NCBI RefSeq assembly: GCF_000025625.1 | Contig: NC_013922.1 | Span: forward strand, 1,550,001 to 1,614,000 | Reading direction: 5' to 3' | Origin: Natrialba magadii ATCC 43099 | GTDB lineage: Archaea > Halobacteriota > Halobacteria > Halobacteriales > Natrialbaceae | Length of the DNA: 64,000 bases | Shown here: positions 1-8,381 of the stretch, one piece after another | Numbering within the stretch: position 1 is the stretch's first letter | Layout of the letters: every line of letters begins with the position of its first letter | Notes under the pieces: model-generated | Told to the model about the DNA's origin: nothing | Database searches by the model: none | The model's input: only the letters and a program-made list of their open reading frames with translations | Translations under genes and position numbers: made by a program

Positions 1-1
1 C

Positions 2-253
2 CTTCACGGTTCGTTCACGTGGAGCGAAGGGGAACGCGTCGAGATTCCCGTCCAGTGGACGCCAGCCGACCAGGACATCGTCGTCGGAATCGTCGACCTC
101 GACCAAGGCGAAGGTCCCGGCGCAGTCGTCAGCAATGGAGCCGACACGGTCGAGTTGACGGTCCCCGAAGACAGCGACGAGTGGGCAGTTATGATCGGTA
201 ACCCCGGCGAGAACGCCGGTACGGTGTTCTATAGCGGTAGCGTCGAGGCGTAA
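2..253 (+). CDS. C-terminal end of a secreted-type protein, truncated by the window edge
   Basis: The frame is open from base 2 to a TAA at 251-253 and gives 83 residues with no start in the window. The chain is rich in Gly, Asp, Glu and Val, with alternating hydrophobic residues typical of beta-sandwich domains of haloarchaeal extracellular proteins (VEIPVQWTPADQDIVVGIVD near the start). There is no membrane anchor or catalytic motif, so no function is assigned. It could be the end of a Tat-exported protein, but the signal sequence would lie outside the window. Confidence 0.6.
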   Translation, partial: LHGSFTWSEGERVEIPVQWTPADQDIVVGIVDLDQGEGPGAVVSNGADTVELTVPEDSDEWAVMIGNPGENAGTVFYSGSVEA

Positions 254-423
254 CGAGGTCCCGTCCCCGCTGACGCGTTTCGAGACGACAGGGCCATACC
301 GGCCACTGTCGGTTCAGTGCCGGGTTCGTGTTCGTTTCCAAATTCTCATCACGATAATCGCGCCCCGTCCTGCGGTCGCGCCGGAAATGACTTACAGCAG
401 ACCGTAGCAGGCCGGGAGCGCCA

Positions 424-509
424 CTATAATAACAACTGCACCGATTCACACACTGATCGCACAGCTGTTGCACGATCAGGTGTGCAGTGACTTGCAGTGG
501 CTACTATAG
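424..509 (+). repeat. 86-bp palindromic repeat, copy 1 (MITE-like)
   Basis: The element begins CTATAATAACAACTGCA and ends TTGCAGTGGCTACTATAG, so the termini form an imperfect inverted repeat of about 18 bp. A second inner stem pairs CTGATCG with CGATCAG. Copies of exactly the same length occur at 19225-19310 and 62341-62426. This copy ends about 70 bases before the hisS start. No target-site duplication is obvious. It is too small to encode a transposase, so it is either a miniature inverted-repeat element mobilised in trans or a structured regulatory element. Confidence 0.85.
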
Positions 510-578
510 TTGTCGTACTTCTCGTATCGATCGAGCCAGAGGAAAGGATAGAAGTCCGCCCTCGGCGAACCACCAGTC

Positions 579-1877
579 ATGTACGACCGGATCAAGGGCT
601 TTCGTGACTTCTATCCCGGCGAGATGGCCGCCAGACGGGCGACCATCGACACGCTGGAGGACACCGCCCGCGGCTACGGCTTCCGCGAGATTGGCACGCC
701 CGCACTCGAGCGCGCCGAAATGTGGACCGACAAGAGCGGTGACGACATCGTCGACGAACTCTACGCCTTCGAGGACCAGGGCGGCCGCCACGTCACCCTG
801 ACCCCCGAACTGACGCCGACCGTCGCGCGGATGGTCGTCGCCAAGCAACAGGAACTCTCGAAACCCATCAAGTGGTTCTCGACGCGCCCGTTCTGGCGCT
901 ACGAGCAGGTCCAGCAGGGCCGCCAGCGCGAGTTCTACCAGACCAACGTCGACATCTTCGGCTCCTCGGAGCCCGAAGCAGACGCCGAAATTCTCGCCTG
1001 GGCCGCAGACGCGATGACCAACCTCGGACTCACCGGCGAGCACTTCGAGTTCCGCATCTCCCACCGCGATATTCTGGGCGGGGTTCTAGAGAGCTACGAC
1101 GCCGACGTCGACACCGAGGATGCCATCCGTGCGGTCGACAAGTCGGACAAACTCTCGACCGTGGAGTACCATGACCTGCTGATCGGCGCGGGACTCACGG
1201 CCGACCAGGCCGTCGAGTTTGACGATCTCATCGCCGGCGGCGACTTAGAGGACGTCCGGGAGTTCGCAAACACCGAACGCGTCGACGCCGCGGTCGACAA
1301 CCTCCAGAACGTCCTCGCGGCAGCCGACGACTTCGGCGCGCGCGAGTTCTGTACGATCTCACTCGAGACGGCCCGCGGGCTGGACTACTACACGGGCGTC
1401 GTCTTCGAGTGCTTCGACTCCGCAGGCGAGGTCTCGCGGTCGATCTTCGGTGGTGGGCGCTACGACACTCTCATCGAGTCCTTCGGTGGCCAGCCAACGC
1501 CTGCGGTCGGTGTCGCACCCGGTCACGCGACGCTCTCGCTGCTGTGCCAGCGCGCTGGTGTCTGGCCCGCAGAGGAGGTCACGACGGACTACTACGTGCT
1601 CCAGATCGGCGACACGCGGACAGAAGCCGCACAGATAACCCGAGAGCTGCGCGAGCGCGGGCACGTCGTCGAGACCGATGTCGCCGGCCGGTCGTTCGGT
1701 TCGCAACTGAACTACGCGGACTCGATTAACGCCGAAACGGTCGTCATCGCAGGCGAACAGGACCTCGCAAACGACGAGGTGACGATCAAGGATATGGCGT
1801 CGGGCGATCAGTTGCAGGTTCCGGTCGAGTCGTTCCCCGGTGAGCACGAGCAGCCGACGCTCGCCGACTTCGAATAA
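579..1877 (+). CDS. hisS: Histidyl-tRNA synthetase
   Basis: This class II aminoacyl-tRNA synthetase charges tRNA-His with histidine using ATP. The 432 residues fit the family. The N-terminus has the typical G-F-R-D-F-Y-P (7-13), motif 2 is visible at about 100-120 (FSTRPFWRYEQ and QREFYQ), the histidine-specific segment ARGLDYYTG lies near 264-272, and motif 3 follows as IFGGGRYD. A C-terminal anticodon-binding domain follows with an acidic end. The ATG at 579 starts directly with the conserved N-terminus. The gene stands alone. The hairpin repeat at 424-509 occupies its upstream region, so the promoter must lie in or just after that element. Confidence 0.97.
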   Translation: MYDRIKGFRDFYPGEMAARRATIDTLEDTARGYGFREIGTPALERAEMWTDKSGDDIVDELYAFEDQGGRHVTLTPELTPTVARMVVAKQQELSKPIKWFSTRPFWRYEQVQQGRQREFYQTNVDIFGSSEPEADAEILAWAADAMTNLGLTGEHFEFRISHRDILGGVLESYDADVDTEDAIRAVDKSDKLSTVEYHDLLIGAGLTADQAVEFDDLIAGGDLEDVREFANTERVDAAVDNLQNVLAAADDFGAREFCTISLETARGLDYYTGVVFECFDSAGEVSRSIFGGGRYDTLIESFGGQPTPAVGVAPGHATLSLLCQRAGVWPAEEVTTDYYVLQIGDTRTEAAQITRELRERGHVVETDVAGRSFGSQLNYADSINAETVVIAGEQDLANDEVTIKDMASGDQLQVPVESFPGEHEQPTLADFE

Positions 1878-2017
1878 CGACGGGACCCACACGCTGTGAT
1901 TTCGTATGGAACGGCTGGGGAAGTCTTTCTGATGGGAGATCGCTGTCACCACCTCCTCCGTACCACCGCAAAAGCAAGAGTTACGTTCCCCATTTCCGAA
2001 AGCAGGAACAGTACCCA

Positions 2018-3505
2018 ATGGTGCGCAACCAGTACGACGTGATCGTTGTCGGGGGCGGGATCGCGGGCTGTTTCGCGGCGGCGACGGCAGCCGCCGAGGG
2101 GATCGACGTGGTCCAGTTAGAGCGCAAACCCCGCGAGCAGGGTGGGTTCATCGCCTGTGGCGATGCGATCAAGAGCCCTCGCGATCCACAGAATTACCCA
2201 GGGCCGATCGATATGGACGCGATCGCCGACGATGAAGCCGTCCTCGTCGACAACAACATCGACCAGATCGAGTACTGGGACGAAGAACTCGGCGTACGGA
2301 AGGTCTTACCCTACAAGGACAGCAGCAACGTCGTCGACCGCTACGAGTTCGGCCAGCGCTTGCTCGAACAGGCAGCCGACTGCGGCGTCGAGCAACACTA
2401 CGACACGGTGGTCAACGAAGTGACCCAGAACGGACAGGTAACCGGCGTCAAAGCGGTCCGGGACGGTGAGCCTGTCACCTACGAGTGTGACGTGCTGATC
2501 GACGCTGCAGGCGCACAGTCGATCCTGCAGGACATGGTCAGCTTCGAGGACCTGGATACCCCCGGCGAGCCGACATTCGAGGTGCCCCACTACACCCACT
2601 TCGGATCGGCCTACCGCGAAATCATCGAGACCGAACAGCCGGTCGAATACCACAACGCCATCGTCGGCAAACCCCTAGAGGAGATGGGCTACATCTGGTA
2701 CTTCCCGCGGACGCCGACCCAGATCAACGTCGGGCTGGGCTTCCAGATGAACAAGGAACCGATCCCGCTCGCTGACCGCCTGCGCCGCGACATCGAGCAC
2801 CGACACGAGTACCAGGGCGCAACCGTCGCAGAGCGATTCGGCAACACGAACAAGCTCGGCGCGGCGATTGCCCTCCGCCGACCGCTCGACTCGATGGTCG
2901 CCCCCGGCTACCTGGCCACAGGCGGTGCAGCGGGGACGACCCACCCGATCACGGGCAAGGGCATCCGCGGTGCGGCCTACTCCGGCTACTCCGCCGGCCG
3001 TGCTGCCACCCAGGCCATCGAGGACGGCGACACCTCGGAGGCCGGACTCTGGGAACACAACCGCTGGCTCTACCGCGAGCACGGCGAAGCCGCAAAACTC
3101 GCCTCGTGGGACGCGTACAACGTCGCCGCGAGCACCCTCGACGTGAACACGCTGCGGGCCGTCGCCGCACTCCTCCCCGAGGCCGAAATCCGAGAGATCG
3201 TCGGTACCTCCACGGAGATAGACAGCCTCAAAAGCAAACTTCTCGTCGGTACCGGCGTCCTCAAGAACTTCGTCTCCGAGTATCGCAAGGACTCCTTCGA
3301 GACCCTCGGCATGAGCAAACGCGACCTACTCGAGTCCATTCGCAACGTCAGGAAGACGCGAAATCACGTCGCCAGCTACCAACAGCAGTACGAGGCCTAT
3401 CCGGCGGACCCGTCGACGTTCGACACGTGGCTCGCAGAGCGCGATCGGATCGATCAGACGTTCTACGACGATCTCGGGATTCCGCCGAGCGAGCAGAAGT
3501 ACTGA
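2018..3505 (+). CDS. Geranylgeranyl reductase family FAD-dependent oxidoreductase
   Basis: The 495-residue protein opens with a Rossmann FAD-binding motif (GGGIAGCF, about residues 11-18). It carries the family sugar-pocket signature YIWYFP near residues 225-230, and HPITGKGIRGAAYSGYSAG around residue 310. The family hydrogenates isoprenoid double bonds; archaeal members saturate the geranylgeranyl chains of membrane lipids or menaquinone side chains. The C-terminal 130 residues are longer than in minimal members. Haloarchaea carry several paralogs, so the exact substrate cannot be fixed from sequence alone. It follows hisS after a 140-base gap and is probably transcribed alone. Confidence 0.85.
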   Translation: MVRNQYDVIVVGGGIAGCFAAATAAAEGIDVVQLERKPREQGGFIACGDAIKSPRDPQNYPGPIDMDAIADDEAVLVDNNIDQIEYWDEELGVRKVLPYKDSSNVVDRYEFGQRLLEQAADCGVEQHYDTVVNEVTQNGQVTGVKAVRDGEPVTYECDVLIDAAGAQSILQDMVSFEDLDTPGEPTFEVPHYTHFGSAYREIIETEQPVEYHNAIVGKPLEEMGYIWYFPRTPTQINVGLGFQMNKEPIPLADRLRRDIEHRHEYQGATVAERFGNTNKLGAAIALRRPLDSMVAPGYLATGGAAGTTHPITGKGIRGAAYSGYSAGRAATQAIEDGDTSEAGLWEHNRWLYREHGEAAKLASWDAYNVAASTLDVNTLRAVAALLPEAEIREIVGTSTEIDSLKSKLLVGTGVLKNFVSEYRKDSFETLGMSKRDLLESIRNVRKTRNHVASYQQQYEAYPADPSTFDTWLAERDRIDQTFYDDLGIPPSEQKY

Positions 3506-3582
3506 GACGGTCGGTTAAACACCCATCACCAGCACCCAGTCGGAGACGGATTACTGAAGAGAGTATTTTGCATAATCAGACG

Positions 3583-5454
3583 TCATGTGAGATCGATTCG
3601 TTCGAACCGCCAACAGGCGATCACGATCGGCACGGTCCCCCATAGGACCAGTATAGGTACCGAAAGCCACTCCGAGAGGTACCACGGGACGCCGCCGTCG
3701 AACACATCTGAAAGGAGTGTCACGGTTGGCATGGGGTCGTCAGTGGTTAGTTTCTCAAGCACGCTGCTGCCGGCGTCGTTGGAATTGGGCAGTCCTGCAA
3801 TCCAGTTTGTCGCCGCCTGGTACGAATACTGCGGAATAAGCCGTTCCGTAAAGAAATACGGTCCTGGACTCGGGTTCTCGGTGATCGTCGACACCAGTGC
3901 CGCGTAGAGATCGTCCCAGAAAAACGGCAGGACCATAAACACCGATAACGCCAGCGTGATCGCCCGACGGCCGGTCTTGGCGATGGCAGAGATAGCGGTA
4001 GCGATAGATACCCACATGAGGAGATACACTCCAGAGGCCACCAGAACCGCGATCGTCCGAATCACCGGTGGTGGGCCGTACAGCGCTGTTGAGACGAGGA
4101 TGACCGGGAGTAAAGCCAGCGTGGTAACCACCACGAGCGTGACCGCCTCACCAAAGAGCTTGCTGAGAACGTACTCCCATCGATCCCTGGGATATTTAAG
4201 CAATAGTCGAGTCCGGCCGCTCGCTCGGTCGCCGGTGACCAGGGCGTAGCCGGCGAAGACGGCAGCAATTCCGCCGAGGTACGCTACCACCGATTGGAGA
4301 ATCATCAGTGCGTATTCCGGCGGCGGATTCGCTGGAATGCCGGACACAGGCCCGATGAGGAGCTCGAGGCTGAATAACACGACCACCAGACCGTACGCCC
4401 AGTAGGCCGGCCTGCGAATTTTCACTAGCCCTTGGCGGATCACAAACAAAAGAAGGGGCGTTGCACGACCGGAAAGACTGCTGCCCGCAAGCAAGCGTCG
4501 TGTCAGGGTTCGTCCGTGGTTGGATCGATCGGTCCGACCGAGGAGTCGACGAACGCCTGTGGACGGGCCGGGATCAAGGTCTGACCTTGAGAACCGCCAG
4601 TAGGCGATCCCCACGGGTAGGACGCCCCACAGGACCAACACCAGCAGCGAGACCCACTCTGAGAGGTACCACGGAATCGACCCTTCGATTACCTCTGGAA
4701 CGATATGCATCGAACTGAGGAGAACGATAGCGTCCGACTCAAAGTAGCGTATTACGGATCCGGCAGTGTTATGCGCGTTTGGCAGCCCCATTGCCCAGTT
4801 CGTCACGGTGTAGTATGCGTCGTGAGGAGACAATCGATGGGCAAAGAAGTAGAGCAACGGTGATTCCGTAACAGGAACTAGTCGGAAGAGCCCGTTCACC
4901 AAACTTGACCAGGAAATCGCTACTAATACGGCTGGAACGACGACGGTGATCGCTTGACGTCCGGTCCGGACGACCATGGAAACGGCGGTCGCAAAAGAAA
5001 ACCAGACGAGAAGGTACCCGGCCGAGAGCACGAGAAATACCGCGACCGGAAACAGGGGCGGCTGACCATAGAGAGCCGTCGAGATGGTTACGCCAGCGAC
5101 AATGGCAAGGGTAGTGAACAACACGAGTGCGAAAGCTTCGCCGAGAAATCTCCTAACGAGATACTCCCGGCGAGTGTACGGCAACTTCAGTAACAACCGA
5201 ATCCGTCCACTAGTCCGGTCGCCGACCACCGTCGCATACCCGGCGAGCACAGCAGCAAAAGCGCCAATAACCGCGACAAACCACTGGAACGTCGCGAGCA
5301 CGACAAACTCGCCACGCTCAAACTCGCCCGGGGGGTACAATCGATGTGGACTGATTGGGCCACCAGCAGTTGCAGTTATTCCGAGCACGAAGAGGAAGAG
5401 ACAATACACCCAGTAACGACTGCTTTTCACCTCTATGTATGGAGTTTTACACAT
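3583..5454 (-). CDS. ABC-2 type permease, two permease units fused in tandem
   Basis: The 623-residue protein has about twelve hydrophobic segments and consists of two homologous halves. Half one (about 1-300) and half two (about 325-623) share the same landmarks in order: a cytoplasmic GDR-SGR-RLLLK segment, an E-Y-(L/V)-x5-GEA segment, an STALYG loop, a TGR(Q/R)AIT segment, and a (G/D)G(S/I)PWYLSEW motif before the last helix. Such permeases pair with a separate ATPase to export peptides, antibiotics or lipids. The likely ATPase is the divergent gene at 6674-7591, with a Tat-exported protein between them. Single-unit ABC-2 permeases are usually 250-300 residues, so this looks like an intragenic duplication giving both halves of the channel in one chain. 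The ATG at 5454 follows an A+T-rich promoter-like stretch. Confidence 0.82.
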   Translation of the reverse strand: MCKTPYIEVKSSRYWVYCLFLFVLGITATAGGPISPHRLYPPGEFERGEFVVLATFQWFVAVIGAFAAVLAGYATVVGDRTSGRIRLLLKLPYTRREYLVRRFLGEAFALVLFTTLAIVAGVTISTALYGQPPLFPVAVFLVLSAGYLLVWFSFATAVSMVVRTGRQAITVVVPAVLVAISWSSLVNGLFRLVPVTESPLLYFFAHRLSPHDAYYTVTNWAMGLPNAHNTAGSVIRYFESDAIVLLSSMHIVPEVIEGSIPWYLSEWVSLLVLVLWGVLPVGIAYWRFSRSDLDPGPSTGVRRLLGRTDRSNHGRTLTRRLLAGSSLSGRATPLLLFVIRQGLVKIRRPAYWAYGLVVVLFSLELLIGPVSGIPANPPPEYALMILQSVVAYLGGIAAVFAGYALVTGDRASGRTRLLLKYPRDRWEYVLSKLFGEAVTLVVVTTLALLPVILVSTALYGPPPVIRTIAVLVASGVYLLMWVSIATAISAIAKTGRRAITLALSVFMVLPFFWDDLYAALVSTITENPSPGPYFFTERLIPQYSYQAATNWIAGLPNSNDAGSSVLEKLTTDDPMPTVTLLSDVFDGGVPWYLSEWLSVPILVLWGTVPIVIACWRFERIDLT

Positions 5455-5525
5455 TTGAAATGATATTATTGGATTATATCTCGGCCAACCTTGTCCGACA
5501 AAAACGGTAATAGCTCCGAATCGAC

Positions 5526-6227
5526 CTAATCAGTGCCGGGTGCCTTCTTTTCTAGTACCTGGAAATCCCCATCTCTTCTTGCTCTCGACTCGATGACGGA
5601 CTCGACCTCTACGACACCGATACCGAGTGGCTCGAATGCATACTCCCCTGCGAGCGTCGCATCGAAGTATGTAGTACGCCGGTTTAGTTCATCAGTTGTG
5701 AGTCCGTTGAACGAACAGGCAAGACCGTGACACTCGTAGTCGTGTTCCTGGCTGGCGGCTCTATAGTCGTCACCATTGTAGTCCCATTCCACTTCTTGGA
5801 TGTGAGTGTAGACGTCGTAACCCGCAACATCTGCCTCAGCTTTTACCGTTTCGTCCCCTGGAAGCCAAGTGTCCGAAGAGTTCTGCTGCATGGTATTTGA
5901 TTCGCGACTAACCGTCCAGTTGAGGTTCTCCTCGAACGTGTCTCCCACGGCATCTATCTGTTCGTTCGTGAGATCATGCCAAACCTCGTCGTTGCATGAA
6001 CAGGTCTGATTCTCACTCCTCTCAAACATCTCAAGGAGAAATTCGAGCGCTGCCTCGTCGTTGTCGGGGTCGAAGTCCGTGTTGGGGCCGTCATCGTCTC
6101 GTGCTGAGACGGCACCTGCCGTCGAGGCCCCGACCAGGGAGGCGGCGGCGAGGCCGCCAAGTCGGAGAACGCTTCGTCTATTGTTCGTCGATCGCTGCTC
6201 GCCGGAATATGGTGTTTCGTCTGTCAT
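5526..6227 (-). CDS. Tat-exported protein of unknown function
   Basis: The first 43 residues form a clear twin-arginine signal: a polar N-region, NRRSVLRLG, then an Ala/Gly-rich hydrophobic core ending at AGAVSA. The mature part (about 190 residues) is very acidic. It has two clustered cysteine pairs (TCSCND near 80 and ECHGLAC near 170), which suggests disulfides or a metal site, and asparagine-rich segments. No known catalytic motif was found. It lies between a double ABC permease (same strand, 71 bases downstream) and a divergent ABC ATPase, so it may be the cargo, a peptide precursor, or a surface partner of that transporter. A 25-bp inverted repeat sits just upstream of the start. Confidence 0.7.
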   Translation of the reverse strand: MTDETPYSGEQRSTNNRRSVLRLGGLAAASLVGASTAGAVSARDDDGPNTDFDPDNDEAALEFLLEMFERSENQTCSCNDEVWHDLTNEQIDAVGDTFEENLNWTVSRESNTMQQNSSDTWLPGDETVKAEADVAGYDVYTHIQEVEWDYNGDDYRAASQEHDYECHGLACSFNGLTTDELNRRTTYFDATLAGEYAFEPLGIGVVEVESVIESRARRDGDFQVLEKKAPGTD

Positions 6228-6673
6228 TGTAGTACCTCAAAGCGTGTCCGCATTACGCACGGACACGTTCCCTATCATCAATTACTCAATCAATAATATT
6301 TATGATTGGGACATATGAAAATCCCACAATATCGAGATGAATATTATATATGTAGTTGTAAGTATTATGGTGGGGTGGCAGTGGTATAGTGAGATTTCCA
6401 TATCATATTGAATGATTTTCAGTCACTGATGCTACAACAATCGTAACTAATTGGGGAGTGGTTCTTCTCTTTGGTTCCGATAGACACGACAGCGGAGTTG
6501 GAATGCTCCGAGATACGGCGAAAACTCGCTCGTGTAGACAACCGGGTGGAATGACAGTCAGATCACGCCGGGCGTCAGTAGCCCACCCAGGTAGTGACGT
6601 AAACGCTTCAACGGAATTGGAACCTGTCGGAACGTGCAAAGAGTGATATATTTCCAGAGAGAATACTCGAGCA
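6228..6673. other. A+T-rich divergent intergenic region
   Basis: This stretch separates the leftward Tat-protein gene from the rightward ABC ATPase gene. It is visibly richer in A and T than its surroundings (for example 6285-6375). It contains a strong inverted repeat at 6243-6267 and a weaker one (TGGGA...TCCCA) near 6308-6327. A TATA-like GATATATTT lies near 6646, about 25 bases before the ATPase start. Open frames here have no coding character. Confidence 0.5.
6243..6267 (-). promoter_or_regulatory. Inverted repeat CGTGTCCG-N9-CGGACACG upstream of the Tat-protein gene
   Basis: Perfect 8-bp arms lie at 6243-6250 and 6260-6267, separated by nine bases. The nearer arm is 16 bases from the ATG at 6227. 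The position fits an operator overlapping the transcription start, or a hairpin in the mRNA leader. No regulator gene is adjacent. Confidence 0.45.
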
Positions 6674-7591
6674 ATGAATATCATCGAGACCGATTTGTTG
6701 ACGAAACGGTACGGCCGGACGCTCGCGGTCGATTCGCTCGACCTCTCGGTTCGGGAGGGAGAGGTTTTCGGCTTCCTGGGGCCGAACGGTTCGGGGAAGT
6801 CGACGACGATCGATACACTTCTCGGTTTCGTATACCCGAGTTCGGGCACAGCGTCGGTGTTCGGGATGGATCCCGCAGAAGACGGGAAGGCAATTCGCCA
6901 GCGTACCGGCGTAGTCCCTGACGGCTGTGAGCTGATGTCAGGCTGGACTGGGCGGGACCACCTCGAATTCGAGATTGAGTCCCGGGGCGTTGAAGCAGAC
7001 GTGGACGCCCAACTCGAGCGGTTCGGGCTGCTCGAAGATGCTGATCGGGTGGCCACCGGCTACTCACGCGGCATGACACAACGGCTGTTGCTCGCGATGG
7101 CCTCTGCTGGTGATCCGGACCTGCTCATCCTCGACGAACCGTCAACAGGACTGGATCCGAACGGCGTGGCGGTGATGCAGGAACTCGTCAGGGAAGCGGT
7201 CGAGAGCGGGACAACCGTCTTCTTCTCGAGCCATCAACTCTCTCAGGTCGAGTCGGTGTGTGATCGGGTCGGGATCCTCCACGAGGGAGCACTCCTAGCG
7301 ACCGACTCTATAGACTCATTACGCTCGACTATGGGTGCTACCACCTATCTACGAGTGTCCGTTGATCGGGTTCCCAGCGACGTTGACTCCCTCCAGGAAC
7401 TCGATGCAGTCGATGACATCCGCATCGACGGCCGGAACCTTCAGGTTCAGTGCGACGGCGACGCGCAACTGACGGTTCTCAACCACCTCGATCAGCTCGG
7501 CGCAACTCCTCGTCACTTCGAAACTGAACGTGCCTCGTTACAGGAGATTTTCAGGTCGTATACGTCCGAATCTACCGCTGGGGCGGACTGA
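6674..7591 (+). CDS. ABC transporter ATP-binding protein
   Basis: The 305-residue ATPase has all nucleotide-binding motifs: Walker A GPNGSGKST near residues 37-45, the signature YSRGMTQR near 132, Walker B LLILDEPSTGLDP near 153-165, and the switch histidine in FFSSHQLSQ. The order and the C-terminal extension of about 90 residues match the CcmA/DrrA-like exporters that work with ABC-2 permeases. Its probable partner is the double permease at 3583-5454, encoded on the opposite strand beyond the Tat-protein gene. The ATG at 6674 follows a TATA-like element by about 25 bases. Confidence 0.9.
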   Translation: MNIIETDLLTKRYGRTLAVDSLDLSVREGEVFGFLGPNGSGKSTTIDTLLGFVYPSSGTASVFGMDPAEDGKAIRQRTGVVPDGCELMSGWTGRDHLEFEIESRGVEADVDAQLERFGLLEDADRVATGYSRGMTQRLLLAMASAGDPDLLILDEPSTGLDPNGVAVMQELVREAVESGTTVFFSSHQLSQVESVCDRVGILHEGALLATDSIDSLRSTMGATTYLRVSVDRVPSDVDSLQELDAVDDIRIDGRNLQVQCDGDAQLTVLNHLDQLGATPRHFETERASLQEIFRSYTSESTAGAD

Positions 7592-8009
7592 CGGGGCATC
7601 GATAACTAGGTTTGGCCCTGCCTCGGTCCGTGATATTGAAACTGGACTTTCTTACCGGGTCACGAGTCGCGCCAGCACCCCAAACAGCGACTCTACTTGG
7701 TGGTCAATCTCGTCAGTGGTCACTTTGGCAACCCAGCGTGGCGGTCACCGGCACGGCCGGATACCGACTGGACGGTAGTCGCCCCTACGGTGTCGTCCCG
7801 TCGTTGGCGAAGAAACCATGGACGAGTTCCAAAGCTGGCTCGACTTGATCAGCGAATAACTCGTCAATGGCCTTCGAAACCATAGGGAAACCTCTGGGGA
7901 AGCACCATTCTGTCTTCCGTCAAGCTAATAGTCGACAACACGGGAGATGTCACGCGCACAAAAAAAACATCCGAGAGTTGTTCTGACCGGTGATCGACTG
8001 TCAGTCGCG
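7592..8009. other. Gene-poor stretch with a decayed frame
   Basis: No intact gene is convincing here. The only coding-like traces are the broken leftward frame at 7652-7883 described separately. A run of eight A residues occurs at 7962-7969. Confidence 0.4.
7652..7883 (-). pseudogene. Decayed leftward ORF, frame-broken
   Basis: From the ATG at 7881-7883 the frame reads MVSKAIDELFADQVEPALEL and continues to a stop after 32 codons. A second, shifted frame then reads WVAKVTTDEIDHQVESLFG and LARLVTR to the stop at 7652-7654. Both halves have the acidic amphipathic composition of haloarchaeal proteins, while the bridge between them contains stops in each frame. This suggests one small gene of roughly 75 codons broken by at least one indel. 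Two unrelated very small ORFs are the alternative. The family is not recognised. Confidence 0.35.
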
Positions 8010-8228
8010 TTACTCGAGTTCGGTCTGAGCTTTTGCATCCACGGTCGCGTCGTCCTCGTGGTGCTGGTCGCCAGTTTCGGCAGCAATTGGCTCGACCAGA
8101 TCGCCACGTTCGATTGGCGAGTGGCCGGTGTCGACGTGGTGGTCGATCATCGCGAGATCGAGGTCGGTCGTCTCCTCTGCCGTGACGGTGTGCGTCCACT
8201 CACACTCCCCACAGTATGCGGTTGGCAC
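8010..8228 (-). CDS. Small zinc-finger-like protein
   Basis: This 72-residue acidic protein starts at a GTG, because no in-frame ATG exists between it and an upstream stop. The fold-relevant part is the first 40 residues: CGECEWTH near 6-13 followed by DHHVDTGH near 30-37. Together these give a Cys2-His2-like zinc site spaced as in haloarchaeal single-finger microproteins. The tail is a disordered acidic segment. It is divergent from the sulfatase gene and shares a 150-base intergenic region with it. A regulatory or adaptor role is possible, but nothing in the sequence decides it. Confidence 0.7.
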   Translation of the reverse strand: MPTAYCGECEWTHTVTAEETTDLDLAMIDHHVDTGHSPIERGDLVEPIAAETGDQHHEDDATVDAKAQTELE

Positions 8229-8381
8229 GAATGAGGACTCGAACTGCGTTCTAATGAGGGTGCGGGTTCATACGCAGCGCGTTTAAGACGGACAGTTGTT
8301 CGTCTCTTGTTGGCAGTCACTGATGGACGCCGGCAAACGGCAAGTCCCACCATTAACTGCCCCAGCGGTGTAGCACCCGCG

